From Demequina aestuarii (GTDB lineage: Bacteria; Actinomycetota; Actinomycetes; Actinomycetales; Demequinaceae), in NCBI RefSeq assembly GCF_000975095.1, contig NZ_BBRD01000001.1, positions 825,467 to 889,466 of the forward strand: a stretch of 64,000 nucleotides of DNA, in the 5' to 3' direction. The notes under the pieces were generated by a model. The model was given only the letters and a program-made list of their open reading frames with translations. It did no database searches and had not been told where the DNA came from. Within the stretch, counting starts at the first letter, position 1. Every line of letters starts with the position of its first letter. This document shows, one piece after another, positions 16,727 through 26,384 of this stretch. The position numbers were made by a program, and so were the translations under genes.

Positions 16727-17815
16727 CTACGTCCAGCGCGTCGCTGCCGCGGTCGACGCCGCCGTGAGCATGCGCTCGAGCGGGCCCTGGCCAAGGGCGG
16801 CACGCCACAGGCACGCGAGAGCCACCAACGCCGCCGCGAGCACCACGAATGACACGTTCGACGGCTGCCACACCATCTCGACCCCCACGGCAGCGATGAC
16901 GATCAGGTGGGCGACGTAGAGCGTGAGTGCCATCGACCCGGCCGCGATGAGGGGCCACAGCGCTCGCGGCCACAATGACGCCGCCAGCAGCGACAGCCCG
17001 ATGACCACGCACGCGACGCCGATGTTCTCGGTCATCTCGAGCGGAGTGTACGAATGCGGTTCGTCGGTGAGCCAGCGCTCGAGAGTGGTCTCGGAGATGT
17101 CGGGCAGCCGGTCGCGCAGCGTCCATCCCGAGACGCGCGCGCCGACCGCGATCACCGCTCCGGCGGCGAGGATGCGCAGCGCCGTAGACGTCGACCGCAG
17201 GTCCATGCGCCCCAGAGCGAGGCCCACCATGATGTACGCCATCCACGCGAGCGCGGGGTAGTGCTCCGACCACAGCGCACTCAGCACGGGCCAGTCGCCC
17301 ACGCCTGCGGCGGCGGACCACTGCGCCGCGGTGCGCGCGAGCCACCCGCCACCGACCGTCAGCACGGCCGCCCCGCCCAGCAGCACACCAGCGCGCCACC
17401 TCAGCATGGGCAGCGCGAGGAGGAACATGACGCCCAGGTTCATCAGGATCACGATGACGGGCGTGCCGAGACCGGCCAGCACGAACCCGAGCGCGATCAG
17501 GATCGCGGCACGGACGGCGATGCGCACGCGGGTGCTGGCGAGGTCATCCGTGGGCACCTCGGCGACCGGCACCGCGCCTCGCGACGTGACCATCAGGGTC
17601 ATGGACACCCCGGCCAGCACGGCGAAGAGTGCGGAGGGGTAGCCGTGCGTGACAGTGAGCCAGGCCCAGCCGCCGCCCTCGCCGCCCTCGTCGCCGGTAT
17701 GGGCGCCGACCATGCCGAGGACGGCGATCGCGCGGGCGACGTCGAGTCCGTCGATGCGCAGGCGGCGACGTGCAGTGGCTGCGGTGGGGGACGCATCGGC
17801 CGTGCTCGCTTGCAT
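16727..17815 (-). CDS. Membrane acyltransferase-like protein (heparan-glucosaminide acetyltransferase/DUF418 type)
   Basis: 362 residues with about 10 transmembrane helices. The N-terminal LRIDGLDVARAIAVLGMVGAH with its conserved Asp and His is typical of the HGSNAT-like and DUF418 membrane acyltransferases, which move acyl groups onto surface glycans or other acceptors. The C-terminal GSMALTLYVAHLIVIAAVGV matches the DUF418 end. The substrate is unknown. I chose the ATG at 17815 because TACGAT lies 7 nt upstream; ATGs at 17833 and 17824 are alternatives. Divergent from the FAH-family gene. Confidence 0.7.
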   Translation of the reverse strand: MQASTADASPTAATARRRLRIDGLDVARAIAVLGMVGAHTGDEGGEGGGWAWLTVTHGYPSALFAVLAGVSMTLMVTSRGAVPVAEVPTDDLASTRVRIAVRAAILIALGFVLAGLGTPVIVILMNLGVMFLLALPMLRWRAGVLLGGAAVLTVGGGWLARTAAQWSAAAGVGDWPVLSALWSEHYPALAWMAYIMVGLALGRMDLRSTSTALRILAAGAVIAVGARVSGWTLRDRLPDISETTLERWLTDEPHSYTPLEMTENIGVACVVIGLSLLAASLWPRALWPLIAAGSMALTLYVAHLIVIAAVGVEMVWQPSNVSFVVLAAALVALACLWRAALGQGPLERMLTAASTAAATRWT

Positions 17816-17822
17816 GTCTCGC

Positions 17823-17828
17823 ATCGTA
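17823..17828 (-). promoter_or_regulatory. Leaderless -10 box for the acyltransferase-like gene
   Basis: TACGAT on the minus strand, 7 nt before the ATG at 17815. Confidence 0.45.
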
Positions 17829-17888
17829 CGCATCGGCGGAAGGCCGCCCGCGCGGCGTTCCGCCGCGTGCGCAGGCTCGCTGCCGGGC

Positions 17889-17894
17889 TACTGT
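17889..17894 (+). promoter_or_regulatory. Leaderless -10 box of the FAH-family/gltX operon
   Basis: TACTGT, 7 nt, then the ATG at 17902. Confidence 0.45.
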
Positions 17895-17901
17895 GGAGAC
17901 C

Positions 17902-18687
17902 ATGCGCATCGCGAGATTCACGACCGGAGGCGAGCCGCGCTACGCGATCGTCGACGGCGAGCCAGGCAAGGAAGAACTGATCGTCCTCACCGGGGACCCC
18001 ATGTACACGCCAGGGGAGGTGACGAACGAGCGCATCCCCCTCACCGACGACGTACGGCTGCTCGCGCCGGTGATTCCGCGCTCCAAGGCGATCTGCCTGG
18101 GCAAGAACTACGAGGCCCACGCGAAGGAGATCCCGCACCGCGGCCCGGCCTCCGAGGTGCCGATCCTGTTCCTCAAGCCCAACACCGCGGTGATCGGCCC
18201 GGACGACCCCATCGTGCTGCCGCACTACAGCGACGACATTCAGCTCGAGGCGGAGCTCGCGGTGGTGATCGGTCGCGTGTGCAAGGACGTCACCGCTGAG
18301 CGCGCCGAGGACTTCATCTACGGATACACCTGTGCCAACGACGTGACCGCTCGCGACCTGCAGCGTGCCGAGGACCAGTGGTTCCGCGCCAAGGCCTTCG
18401 ACACCTCGCTGCCGCTCGGCCCGTGGATCGAGACGGAGCTCGCGACGGACGGTGCCGAGATCACCTCGCGCATCAACGGCGAGGTGGTGCAGAGCGGCAA
18501 CACCCGCGACATGATCAGGAACGTCGCGCAGGCCGTCGCGATGGCATCCGAAGTGACGACGCTGCTGCCGGGTGATGTGATCCTCACCGGCACCCCGTCG
18601 GGAGTGACCAAGCTGAGCCACGCCGACATCGTGGAGATCGAGATCGAAGGGCTGGGAGTGCTGCGCAATCCGGTGATCCGCCGATGA
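17902..18687 (+). CDS. Fumarylacetoacetate hydrolase-family protein
   Basis: 261 residues with the FAH C-terminal fold: [31 protein letters not shown], then metal ligands in [23 protein letters not shown] and the closing [12 protein letters not shown]. Family members hydrolyse or decarboxylate beta-diketo or oxo-acids with Mg2+; examples include oxaloacetate decarboxylase and hydroxyhepta-dienedioate isomerase. The exact substrate is unknown. The gene overlaps gltX by 4 bp, the same neighbourhood as in M. tuberculosis, where an FAH gene precedes gltX (established synteny, from memory). Confidence 0.88.
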   Translation: MRIARFTTGGEPRYAIVDGEPGKEELIVLTGDPMYTPGEVTNERIPLTDDVRLLAPVIPRSKAICLGKNYEAHAKEIPHRGPASEVPILFLKPNTAVIGPDDPIVLPHYSDDIQLEAELAVVIGRVCKDVTAERAEDFIYGYTCANDVTARDLQRAEDQWFRAKAFDTSLPLGPWIETELATDGAEITSRINGEVVQSGNTRDMIRNVAQAVAMASEVTTLLPGDVILTGTPSGVTKLSHADIVEIEIEGLGVLRNPVIRR

Positions 18688-20186
18688 CGGAGACGACCAC
18701 GACGGCCGATGCGGTGAGGGTGCGGTTCTGCCCGTCTCCGACTGGCACGCCCCACGTGGGGCTCATCCGTACCGCACTGTTCAACTGGGCGCACGCGCGC
18801 CGCCACGGCGGCACGTTCGTGTTCCGCATCGAGGACACGGACGCCGAGCGAGACTCTCAGGAGTCCTACGAGCAGTTGCTCGACGCGCTGAGATGGCTGG
18901 GGCTCACGTGGGACGAGGGGCCCGAAGTGGGCGGCCCGTACGCACCGTACCGCCAGTCCGAGCGCCACCAGATGCACATGGACGTCGCGCGCCGCCTGGT
19001 CGAGGGCGGGTACGCGTACGAGTCGTTCTCCACCCCCGAGGAGGTCGAGGCTCGTCACCGCGAGGCCGGGCGTGACCCCAAGCTGGGCTACGACGGCTTC
19101 GACCGCGATCTCACCGAGGATCAGAAGGCCGCATACCGCGCGGAGGGCCGCCAGCCTGTGATCCGCGTGCGCATGCCTGACGAGGACATCACCTTCACGG
19201 ACCTCATCCGTGGAGACGTGACGTTCCCCGCGGGCAGCATCCCTGACTTCGTGATCGTGCGAGGCAACGGCCAGCCGCTCTACACGCTGGTCAACCCGGT
19301 GGACGACGCGCTGATGCGCATCACCCACGTGCTGCGCGGCGAAGACCTGCTGTCCTCGACGCCGCGCCAGATCGCGCTGTACCGCGCGATGGTCGAGATC
19401 GGTGTCGCGGAGCGTGTGCCCGAGTTCGGTCACATGCCGATGGTGACGGGGGAGGGCAACAAGAAGCTCTCGAAGCGTGCGCCCGAATCGAACCTGTTCC
19501 TGCACCGCGACCGCGGCTTCATCCGCGAGGGACTGCTCAACTATCTGGCGCTGCTCGGCTGGAGCATCGGCCCGGACCGCGACGTGTTCACGCCGGAGGA
19601 GATGGTCGAGGCCTTCGACATCCGCGACGTCAACCCCAATCCGGCGCGGTTTGACCTCAAGAAGGCAGAGGCGATCAACGCCGAGCACATCCGCAAGCTC
19701 CCCGTGGGCGAGTTCGTGGTGCGCATGGCGCCGTACCTGCACGCGAGCGGTCACCTGTCCACGGCGGACACGCGCGAGCTCCTGCCTCACGAGGAGCAGA
19801 TTCTCGCCGAGGCCGCGCCTCTGGTGCAGACGCGCATGACGCTGCTCGGCGAGGCTCCCGGCATGCTCGGATTCCTCTTCGTGGGCGACGAGGACCTGAC
19901 GTACGAAGAGGCCGCACTCGCGAAGCTCCCGGAGAACGCCGCCGAGGTGCTCGACGCCGCGATCCGCGTGATCGACGGGCTCGAGGACTTCGGCGCGGAG
20001 GGTCAGCAGCAGGCGCTGCAGGCGACGCTCGTGGACGAGATGGGCATCAAGCCCCGTTTCGCCTACGGGCCGTTGCGCGTCGCGATCACCGGCCGGCTCG
20101 TATCGCCGCCGCTGTTCGAGTCGATGGAGATCCTCGGCAAGGACCACGCGCTCGCCCGCCTGCGCCGCCTGCGCGCGACACTGTGA
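18684..20186 (+). CDS. gltX: Glutamyl-tRNA synthetase
   Basis: 500 residues. Class I synthetase: the HIGH-type motif is PTGTPHVGL (residues 20-27) and the KMSKS-type motif is KKLSKR (about residue 262). It charges tRNA-Glu and, in actinobacteria lacking a GlnRS, also tRNA-Gln, which is later amidated by GatCAB (established biology). The nearby tRNA-Gln and tRNA-Glu genes fit this role. The ATG overlaps the stop of the FAH-family gene (ATGA), so translation is coupled. The 9-mer GGCCGATGC occurs in codons 8-10. Confidence 0.96.
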   Translation: MTETTTTADAVRVRFCPSPTGTPHVGLIRTALFNWAHARRHGGTFVFRIEDTDAERDSQESYEQLLDALRWLGLTWDEGPEVGGPYAPYRQSERHQMHMDVARRLVEGGYAYESFSTPEEVEARHREAGRDPKLGYDGFDRDLTEDQKAAYRAEGRQPVIRVRMPDEDITFTDLIRGDVTFPAGSIPDFVIVRGNGQPLYTLVNPVDDALMRITHVLRGEDLLSSTPRQIALYRAMVEIGVAERVPEFGHMPMVTGEGNKKLSKRAPESNLFLHRDRGFIREGLLNYLALLGWSIGPDRDVFTPEEMVEAFDIRDVNPNPARFDLKKAEAINAEHIRKLPVGEFVVRMAPYLHASGHLSTADTRELLPHEEQILAEAAPLVQTRMTLLGEAPGMLGFLFVGDEDLTYEEAALAKLPENAAEVLDAAIRVIDGLEDFGAEGQQQALQATLVDEMGIKPRFAYGPLRVAITGRLVSPPLFESMEILGKDHALARLRRLRATL

Positions 20187-20196
20187 CGGCAGGGCT

Positions 20197-20922
20197 GTGA
20201 CGGGCGGCCCGATCCGGGGCCTGCTGCTCGATGTCGACGACACTCTTGTCGACACGCGCGGCGCGTTTCGGCACGCCTTGGTGCGTGTGGGACGGGACTA
20301 CCTCAGGGACGGAATCGACCCTGAGGAGCTGGTGCAGTTCTGGCGTGCGGACCGCTCTGGCTGGTATCGCGCTCACACCCGGGGTGAACTGACCCACCGC
20401 GAGCAGCGACAGCGGCGGGCGAACGAGCTGCACGCCGAGTTCGGCGGCGACCTCATGGACGACGATGCCTACGACGTCTGGGACGAGGGCTTCGAGCGGT
20501 ACTTCCGGGAGGGATGGCGCGCGTTCGACGACGCGGTGCCGTTCCTCGATGCCCTCGTCGAGGCCGGGATCCCATACGGCGCCGTCACCAACGCGGCCTC
20601 GGCGTACCAGGAGCTCAAGTTGGCCGCCTGCGGACTCGAGCGCGTCGAGGTGTTCGTGGGCGTCGACACCTTCGGCGTCGGCAAGCCCGATGCGAGGGTC
20701 TTCGTCGAGGGATCGCGTCGCCTTGGTCTGGAGCCGGGTGAGGTCGCCTACGTGGGGGACGAGCCTGACATCGACGCCGGCGCCGCTGCCGCGGCGGGAC
20801 TGGCAGGCGTGTGGCTCGACCGGCCGGGCGCACGCCGGGGCACCCACGAGGAGTCAGCGCCGAGCGCTGCGGGCGTCATGCGCGTCAGCTGCCTGGACGA
20901 GGTTCTCGCCGCGCTCCGGTAG
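20197..20922 (+). CDS. HAD-superfamily hydrolase
   Basis: 241 residues from a GTG start 10 bp after gltX. Motif I is LLLDVDDTLVDTRG with the nucleophile Asp and the acid/base two residues on. Motif II lies in AVTNAASAYQE, motif III lysine in GVGKPDARVF, and motif IV in VAYVGDEPDIDAG. The cap is of the small helical type. Likely a phosphatase acting on a small phosphorylated metabolite; the substrate cannot be told. Short spacing to gltX suggests the same transcript. Confidence 0.85.
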   Translation: MTGGPIRGLLLDVDDTLVDTRGAFRHALVRVGRDYLRDGIDPEELVQFWRADRSGWYRAHTRGELTHREQRQRRANELHAEFGGDLMDDDAYDVWDEGFERYFREGWRAFDDAVPFLDALVEAGIPYGAVTNAASAYQELKLAACGLERVEVFVGVDTFGVGKPDARVFVEGSRRLGLEPGEVAYVGDEPDIDAGAAAAAGLAGVWLDRPGARRGTHEESAPSAAGVMRVSCLDEVLAALR

Positions 20923-21056
20923 CGGCGCCGAGCACCTGCTCTCGGCAGGACTTCGCCCACCTCTGGCCCCGCGCACCCGGGCGACGTATCGTCGTATGGA
21001 GAGCGCAACGGCGCCGGTCCCCATTCGCGGCGTGTTCGGGCGCTCAGGGGAGCGCG

Positions 21057-22046
21057 ATGGAGACCGTCGACGTGGTCGGAGGGCGAGAGCGCAGCGGTGC
21101 TCGACCGCGGTCTCTCCGGGGGTGGCACGTGCCGTGGCGCGTGCTCGGCACGATCGCTGTCGCGGTGGCCGTGCTCGTCGGGATCGATCAGTTCTCCACG
21201 AGTGAGCCGGTCGTCCAGGCGGAGCCCGCTCCCGAGGTCCGGTCCGGCACAGTGCTCACTGACGAGCAGCAGACCTTCCTCCTCTTTCACGAGTGGACCG
21301 ACGAGCAGCAGGTCGCTGCGTGCATGGAGGAGCGGGGGCTGCCGTATGAGGCAGATCCTCAGCGCGAGGCGGGGCGTGCCGACCGCGTCGCGTCGTTGCT
21401 CGACATCGCGCCCACACCCACCGGCGCGCACATCGCCTCCGCCACCATGCGCAACGCCCATGTCCTCGCCCTGCTCGAACCGGCCGGGCAGGAGTCCTGG
21501 CGCGCCGCGCTCGCGGCGAAGTCCAGCGCCGGGGGCTGCGCGTCTCCGTCCCACCTCGTCTACATCGACAACACCAGGGCCGTGTCGGAGGCGGTCGAGG
21601 CCGCGAGAACGGACACGGACTTCCGCGCCTACGTGGCCGAAGTGCTGCACCTGCGAGACGATCCCGTGCGCGCAGTCCAGTCGGCCGCCCTGGTGGGAAG
21701 CGGGCAGCCGGAGCCCGCCGCCGACGGGCAATGGGACACGGAACTTGCACGAGTGAACGAGTTGCTCGGCGCGTCCATGGTGTGGATTCCTCAGGACCCG
21801 GTGCGCGCCGCGTCGCACGCCGATGTCGCTGGGCTTGCGGGCGACGGCACCGCGCTGTTGGTGCGCGTGGCGCGAGAGGGTGAGCCGCGCATCGTCTCAG
21901 CAACGGCGGGAGTCATGCCGGACCTCATCACGTGCGCCGGCCAACAGATCGAGATCGCGGCGTGGCCATCCTGGGCTGCGTCCCGCGGGGGAGTGGACGG
22001 ACCGGCGGCGATCGCGCATCAGGCGATCACCGAGGGCTTCTGCTGA
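21057..22046 (+). CDS. Membrane-anchored secreted protein, paralogue A
   Basis: 329 residues. A basic cytoplasmic N-terminus precedes one transmembrane segment (VLGTIAVAVAVLVGID), and the rest is extracytoplasmic. I recognise no family. A CMEERGLPYEADP motif is followed by a three-cysteine outer domain (GGCASPS, LITCAGQ). It is clearly related in layout and short motifs to the next gene (CLDERGFSYETRI), so the two are tandem paralogues. The ATG at 21057 has AGGGGAG 6-8 nt upstream. The frame extends back to 20811, but that part overlaps the HAD gene and is out of family, so I excluded it. Confidence 0.65.
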   Translation: METVDVVGGRERSGARPRSLRGWHVPWRVLGTIAVAVAVLVGIDQFSTSEPVVQAEPAPEVRSGTVLTDEQQTFLLFHEWTDEQQVAACMEERGLPYEADPQREAGRADRVASLLDIAPTPTGAHIASATMRNAHVLALLEPAGQESWRAALAAKSSAGGCASPSHLVYIDNTRAVSEAVEAARTDTDFRAYVAEVLHLRDDPVRAVQSAALVGSGQPEPAADGQWDTELARVNELLGASMVWIPQDPVRAASHADVAGLAGDGTALLVRVAREGEPRIVSATAGVMPDLITCAGQQIEIAAWPSWAASRGGVDGPAAIAHQAITEGFC

Positions 22047-22125
22047 CGGTGGCCGCCCACTCTCGCCGCCACGGAGCCGCAGGGGTAGGGTCCGAAGCGA
22101 GGGGCGCGACGAGGCGAGGTGACGG

Positions 22126-23142
22126 GTGACGCAGGAGTACGTGGTCGTCGAGGACCAGCACGCCGCGCGCGACCGACCGCGGCTCTCGGCCCCGCGCCGC
22201 GCGCTCCGCACTCGGATCGCCCTCGTCGCCGCCGCAGCGCTCGTGGTCCTCGGTGCTGGCATGGTGCTCGCGTGGCCCGACGACCGTACCGATCCGCTGC
22301 CAGAGATTGGCCCGCCCACCGCGACCGCCGCGAAGACCACCGCCATCGTCTACCAGGAATGGAACGACAGGCGTGCGCTGGTGGAGTGCCTTGACGAGCG
22401 AGGCTTCTCCTACGAGACGCGGATCGTCGACCACCAAGGCTCCCTCGGGACGGTGGCGCAATACCTGGGTGTGGAGCCGGCGACCGGCACGCCGAGTGCG
22501 CCCGTGCCGATGCTGCGCCAGCCCGACCTCTACCTTGGGCGCGGTGGCGGCGTGGTCGAGGAGGCGCTCCGAGGCGAAGCGACCTGCACGCTGCCGCGTA
22601 CGCCTGTCGACACCACCGATGACACGGTGGTCGATCAGGCCGTCGCGGCAGCACGGGTCGATGAGCTCTTCCTCGCGACCGTCGCCGAGCAGGTGTGGGT
22701 CCAGCAGCATCCCGCCGAGGTGACCCACGAGGTCTCGTTGCTGCGCCACGACAGGTCCGCTGGGATGGGCGCCGACGAGTCGACCCGCTGGGACCGGGCG
22801 CTCGCTCTCGTCGCGGACGTGGCCAGCGAGGGCACCGTGTGGGTGCCGGTGGTGAACGCGTCGCAGGAGACGTTCGCCCAGTCCGTGGGGCTGACGGTGA
22901 GCGGCGGCGCCGTCGCGGTGCGCGTGGGAGAGGAGGACGCCGCGCTCGACCGGGGCACCTACATGTCGCGCGCCCAGGCGATCCAGTGCGGCCCCGTGAC
23001 CATCAGCGCGGCCGTGAAGGGGCCGTGGGGAGACGGCGAGGATCTGGCCGATGTGATGGACGCGCTCGGAACCGCATGCAACGCCCTGATCAGGGACGGA
23101 ATCGTCGAGGCCGAGAGCCTTGCGGATGTGTACTGGGACTGA
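22126..23142 (+). CDS. Membrane-anchored secreted protein, paralogue B
   Basis: 338 residues from a GTG at 22126. A 28-residue cytoplasmic part is followed by a transmembrane helix (IALVAAAALVVLGAGMVLAW) and an outer domain of about 280 residues. It shares with paralogue A the CxxERGxxYE motif, a following leucine-rich turn (VAQYLGVEP versus VASLLDIAP), a central single Cys (ATCTLP versus GGCASP), and C-terminal Cys residues (IQCGPVTI, GTACNAL). Function is unknown. It lies 79 bp after paralogue A in the same direction, so they are probably cotranscribed. Confidence 0.65.
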   Translation: MTQEYVVVEDQHAARDRPRLSAPRRALRTRIALVAAAALVVLGAGMVLAWPDDRTDPLPEIGPPTATAAKTTAIVYQEWNDRRALVECLDERGFSYETRIVDHQGSLGTVAQYLGVEPATGTPSAPVPMLRQPDLYLGRGGGVVEEALRGEATCTLPRTPVDTTDDTVVDQAVAAARVDELFLATVAEQVWVQQHPAEVTHEVSLLRHDRSAGMGADESTRWDRALALVADVASEGTVWVPVVNASQETFAQSVGLTVSGGAVAVRVGEEDAALDRGTYMSRAQAIQCGPVTISAAVKGPWGDGEDLADVMDALGTACNALIRDGIVEAESLADVYWD

Positions 23143-23175
23143 GGCGGCGCGCGCGACGCGCTCGCAGGTGTGGTT

Positions 23176-23204
23176 TTGGACAGGCGGCCGATGCAGGGTA
23201 GAGT
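23176..23204 (+). promoter_or_regulatory. tRNA-Gln promoter
   Basis: -35 TTGGAC (23176-23181), 17-bp spacer, -10 TAGAGT (23199-23204), about 56 bp before the tRNA. The spacer carries the over-represented 9-mer GGCCGATGC (23186-23194). Confidence 0.7.
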
Positions 23205-23259
23205 GGTTCGTCGGCCGGGCTTGGTGCTCGGCCTTCGTCTCGGCTCCGGCCGGGACCGT

Positions 23260-23334
23260 TGGGGTATGGTGTAATTGGCAGCACGAGTGATTCTGGTTCA
23301 TTTAGTCTAGGTTCGAGTCCTGGTACCCCAGCCA
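23260..23334 (+). tRNA. tRNA-Gln (anticodon CTG)
   Basis: A full cloverleaf: acceptor TGGGGTA pairs with TACCCCA, D-stem GTGT/GCAC, anticodon stem AGTGA/TCATT with loop TTCTGGT (anticodon CTG), T-stem CTAGG/CCTGG with loop TTCGAGT. The discriminator is G and the CCA end is encoded (23332-23334). A textbook terminator follows. Confidence 0.97.
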
Positions 23335-23340
23335 GAAGAG

Positions 23341-23364
23341 AAGGCCCGCTACGGCGGGCCTTTT
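23341..23364 (+). terminator. Rho-independent terminator of tRNA-Gln
   Basis: AAGGCCCGC pairs with GCGGGCCTT around a TACG loop and is followed by TTTTCT. Confidence 0.9.
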
Positions 23365-23527
23365 CTCGTTTCCGGAGTCGGCGCAGTGGACGTGCGCCAA
23401 GGCCACCAAGAGTCGATCGCGGACCCGCATCGGCGGAACAGGCCTCCTAAGGTCAGCTGTGACCAAAGACCCGCGACGCAGGACCGTTGTCGTGCCTACG
23501 GTGGTGTCTTCGGGACAAGGGAGCATC

Positions 23528-23707
23528 ATGGGCACCATCAATCGCCAGTGGCACGCAGATCACCGCATGCCCGCCAAGGCCACGGAGGATCAGCGCGGCG
23601 CATGGCACAGCGAGCACATTGAGGCCTGCGGTTGTCGAGAGCTCAGCGCACGGGAGCAGGACCTCGTCGTGCGCTGGCGAGACGCTCAGCGCGCGGCAAA
23701 GGACTAG
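23528..23707 (+). CDS. Small His/Cys-rich conserved hypothetical protein
   Basis: 59 residues, starting MGTINRQWHADHRMP, with AAGGGAG 6-7 nt before the ATG. Motifs: WH, DH, HRMPAKAT, QRGAWHSEHIEACGCRELS. The spaced His and Cys residues suggest a small metal-binding fold. I recall short proteins of this pattern (NRxWHxxHRMPxxAT...CGCR) in many bacteria, but I know no function. It lies alone between the tRNA-Gln terminator and the convergent clpB. An upstream in-frame ATG at 23459 would add 23 residues with no ribosome binding site. Confidence 0.6.
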   Translation: MGTINRQWHADHRMPAKATEDQRGAWHSEHIEACGCRELSAREQDLVVRWRDAQRAAKD

Positions 23708-23776
23708 CGCCCCGACGCCCTCGGCGCGTCGATGTCTGCCGAGGCACGGTCCTCGACGCGCCTCCTGTCACCTGCC

Positions 23777-25930
23777 CTACGCGGACTCGAGCACCACCTG
23801 AGTGCCGTCCCAGTCCGCGCGCACCTGATCGCCCTCGCCGACGGTGCCGTCCACGATCTCCTTCGCCAGCGCATTCAGCACCCGGGTCTGGATGAGTCGC
23901 TTGAGCGGACGTGCGCCGAACGCAGGGTCGAAGCCGTCGCGCGCGAGAGACTCCCGCAGCGCGTCCGTGACGGTCAGCGCGATGTCCTTCTGCGCAGCGA
24001 TCCGTGCGACGGCCTTGGCGAGCTCCGTCTCCACGATGTCGCCCATCGCCGACGGGTCGATGCGGTCGAAGATCACCACGTCGTCGAGCCGGTTGAGGAA
24101 CTCGGGACGGAACGCCGCGCGCAGCGCCACCTGCAGGTTCGCCTCGAGCGCGGCCCGGTCCACGCCGTCCCAGCCGAGCACGATGTCGGAGCCGAGGTTG
24201 GACGTCATGATCAGGATGGTGTTCGTGAAGTTCACCGTGCGGCCGTGGCCGTCGGTGAGGCGGCCGTCGTCGAGGACCTGCAGCAGCACGTTCCACACGT
24301 CGGGGTGGGCCTTCTCCACCTCGTCGAACAGCACGATGCTGTATGGCCGGCGCCGCACGGCCTCCGTGAGCTGTCCGCCCTGGTCGTAGCCCACGTAGCC
24401 CGGAGGTGCGCCGATCAGGCGTGCCACCGCGTGACTCTCCATGTACTCCGACATGTCGATGCGGATCATCGCCCGCTCGTCGTCGAACAGCTGCTCCGCG
24501 AGAGCGCGCGCCAGCTCCGTCTTGCCCACACCGGTGGGGCCGAGGAAGAGGAACGAGCCGATGGGCCGGTGCTCGTCGGCGAGCCCTGCGCGGGCGCGCC
24601 TGATCGCATCGGCCACGCTCGCGATCGCGCGGTGCTGTCCCACGACGCGTTCGTGAAGCCGGTCCTCGAGCTGTCCCAGCTTGGACGATTCGTCGGTCAG
24701 CAGCTTCTCGACCGGCACGCCGGTCCACTTCGCGACCACGCTGGCGATGTCGTTGCCGGTGACCTCCTCGCGGAGCATGCGCTCCTCGGTGGGAATCGCC
24801 TCCAGCTCAGCGCGCGCATCGGCCATCTCCTTGTCCGCAGCCGGAATGTCGCCGTAGCGGATGCGGCCGGCGCGCTCGAGCTCGCCGTAGCGCTCGGCGC
24901 GGTCGAGTTCGCCGCGGAGGCCTTCGAGCCGTTCCGTCGCGGAGGACACGCGGACGATCAGATCCTTCTCGCGGGCCCACCGCATGTTCAGCTCGTCGGA
25001 CTCCGCCTTGAGGCGTGCGATGTCCCGATCGATCTCGTCGCGGCGGGCACGGGCGGCGGGGGACTTGTCCTTCGCCACCTGCGTGCGCTCGATCTCGAGC
25101 TGCATGATGCGGCGGCGCGCGCGGTCGAGCTCGATCGGCATGGAGTCGAGCTGCATCTTGAGGGCGCTGGTGGCCTCGTCGATCAGGTCGACGGCCTTGT
25201 CGGGCAGGAACCGGTCCGAGATATAGCGGTCGGAGAGGCGGGCTGAGGCGACGATGGCCTCGTCGGTGATCTTCACGCCGTGGTGGACCTCGTACTTCTC
25301 CTGCAGTCCGCGCAGGATCGCGACCGTGTCCTCGATCGACGGCTCGCCCACGTAGACGGGCTGGAATCGGCGTTCGAGCGCGGAGTCGGTCTCGATGTGC
25401 TCGCGGTATTCGCCGAGCGTGGTCGCCCCGATCATGCGCAGCTTGCCGCGGGCGAGCATCGGCTTGAGGATGTTGCCTGCGTCGACGCTGCCGTCCGCCT
25501 TGCCGGCGCCCACGATCGTGTGGAGCTCGTCGATGAACAGCAGGATGCGACCCTCGGCCTGCTCGACCTCGGTGAGAATGGCCTTCAGGCGCTCCTCGAA
25601 CTGGCCGCGGTAGGCGGCGCCAGCGACCACGGAGCTCATGGCGATCTCGATCACGCGGCGGTCCTTCAGCGACGACGGCACGTCGCCGGCGACGATGCGC
25701 TGCGCGAGGCCCTCGACGATCGCGGTCTTGCCGACGCCGGGCTCACCGATGAGCACGGCGTTGTTCTTGGTGCGCCGAGTGAGCACCTGCATCACACGAC
25801 GGATCTCCTCGTCGCGGCCGATGACGGGGTCGAGAGAGCCCGACTCCGCGAGGGCGGTGAAGTCCTGTCCGAACTGCTCGAGAGCGCTCGGCTGTGCATC
25901 GGCCTGAGGCGTCTGCTGGGGGGTGGTCAT
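23777..25930 (-). CDS. clpB: ClpB-type disaggregase lacking the N-terminal domain
   Basis: 717 residues. It has both AAA+ modules: NBD1 Walker A GEPGVGKT (62-69) with Walker B LLFIDELH, and NBD2 Walker A GPTGVGKT (about 460) with Walker [13 protein letters not shown]. The full coiled-coil middle domain (about 265-390) is present, so it is ClpB rather than ClpA/C. The usual 145-residue N-domain is missing: the protein begins only about 35 residues before the first AAA+ module. By family it rescues aggregated protein together with DnaK. Start at 25930 is supported by AGGAGG. A HAIR element 37-57 bp upstream indicates HspR heat-shock control. No upstream frame could encode an N-domain. Confidence 0.93.
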   Translation of the reverse strand: MTTPQQTPQADAQPSALEQFGQDFTALAESGSLDPVIGRDEEIRRVMQVLTRRTKNNAVLIGEPGVGKTAIVEGLAQRIVAGDVPSSLKDRRVIEIAMSSVVAGAAYRGQFEERLKAILTEVEQAEGRILLFIDELHTIVGAGKADGSVDAGNILKPMLARGKLRMIGATTLGEYREHIETDSALERRFQPVYVGEPSIEDTVAILRGLQEKYEVHHGVKITDEAIVASARLSDRYISDRFLPDKAVDLIDEATSALKMQLDSMPIELDRARRRIMQLEIERTQVAKDKSPAARARRDEIDRDIARLKAESDELNMRWAREKDLIVRVSSATERLEGLRGELDRAERYGELERAGRIRYGDIPAADKEMADARAELEAIPTEERMLREEVTGNDIASVVAKWTGVPVEKLLTDESSKLGQLEDRLHERVVGQHRAIASVADAIRRARAGLADEHRPIGSFLFLGPTGVGKTELARALAEQLFDDERAMIRIDMSEYMESHAVARLIGAPPGYVGYDQGGQLTEAVRRRPYSIVLFDEVEKAHPDVWNVLLQVLDDGRLTDGHGRTVNFTNTILIMTSNLGSDIVLGWDGVDRAALEANLQVALRAAFRPEFLNRLDDVVIFDRIDPSAMGDIVETELAKAVARIAAQKDIALTVTDALRESLARDGFDPAFGARPLKRLIQTRVLNALAKEIVDGTVGEGDQVRADWDGTQVVLESA

Positions 25931-25966
25931 GATGAACCTCCTGCGTGATGTGACATGAGGCTCAGA

Positions 25967-25987
25967 GTTGAGCCGTATGCACTCAAG
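25967..25987 (-). promoter_or_regulatory. HAIR element (HspR operator) upstream of clpB
   Basis: GTTGAGC-N7-ACTCAAG on the plus strand matches the HspR consensus CTTGAGT-N7-ACTCAAG at 12 of 14 positions, with the right 7-bp spacer, 37-57 bp upstream of the clpB start. Confidence 0.85.
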
Positions 25988-26164
25988 TTTACATAACGCT
26001 TCCCGGAACGGCAAGGGCAAAGGCGGCCGATGCGGGGGAGGGGTGGGTGCTCAGGCGGCGGCGTGGGTGTGGCCTGAGCCTCGGTCTCTGGGACGATTGC
26101 GGTCGTTCGTGAGGGCGACAGTGGAGTGCGCGGCCGCGATTAGCGCAACGGTCGAAACATCGGC

Positions 26165-26170
26165 TATCAT
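26165..26170 (+). promoter_or_regulatory. Probable tRNA-Glu -10 box
   Basis: TATCAT, 39 bp before the tRNA. A weak -35-like TTAGCG lies 19 bp upstream. Confidence 0.4.
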
Positions 26171-26209
26171 CGTGACTCGCGTTCGCCGCAGGTTTGGGCG
26201 GACCGCTAG

Positions 26210-26282
26210 GGCCCCGTTGTGTAGCGGCCTAGCACGCCGCCCTCTCAAGGCGGTAGCGCGGGTTCGAATCCCGTCGGGGCTA
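26210..26282 (+). tRNA. tRNA-Glu (anticodon CTC)
   Basis: 73 nt. Acceptor GGCCCCG pairs with CGGGGCT (one G-U), D-stem GTGT/GCAC, anticodon stem CCGCC/GGCGG with loop CTCTCAA (anticodon CTC), T-stem GCGGG/CCCGT with loop TTCGAAT. Discriminator A. CCA is not encoded, unlike tRNA-Gln upstream. Confidence 0.96.
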
Positions 26283-26286
26283 CGGA

Positions 26287-26320
26287 AAGACTCCTCACCA
26301 TCAGGTGGGGAGTCTTCTTC
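26287..26320 (+). terminator. Rho-independent terminator of tRNA-Glu
   Basis: A 13-bp stem, 26287-26299 with 26304-26316 (one T-G pair), loop ATCA, then a T-rich tail. Confidence 0.88.
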
Positions 26321-26384
26321 GTTGTGCGGCGCGTGCACACGGTGGTGCACCGCGTCGATCTTCGCCGTGCCATGATGCGAAGAG

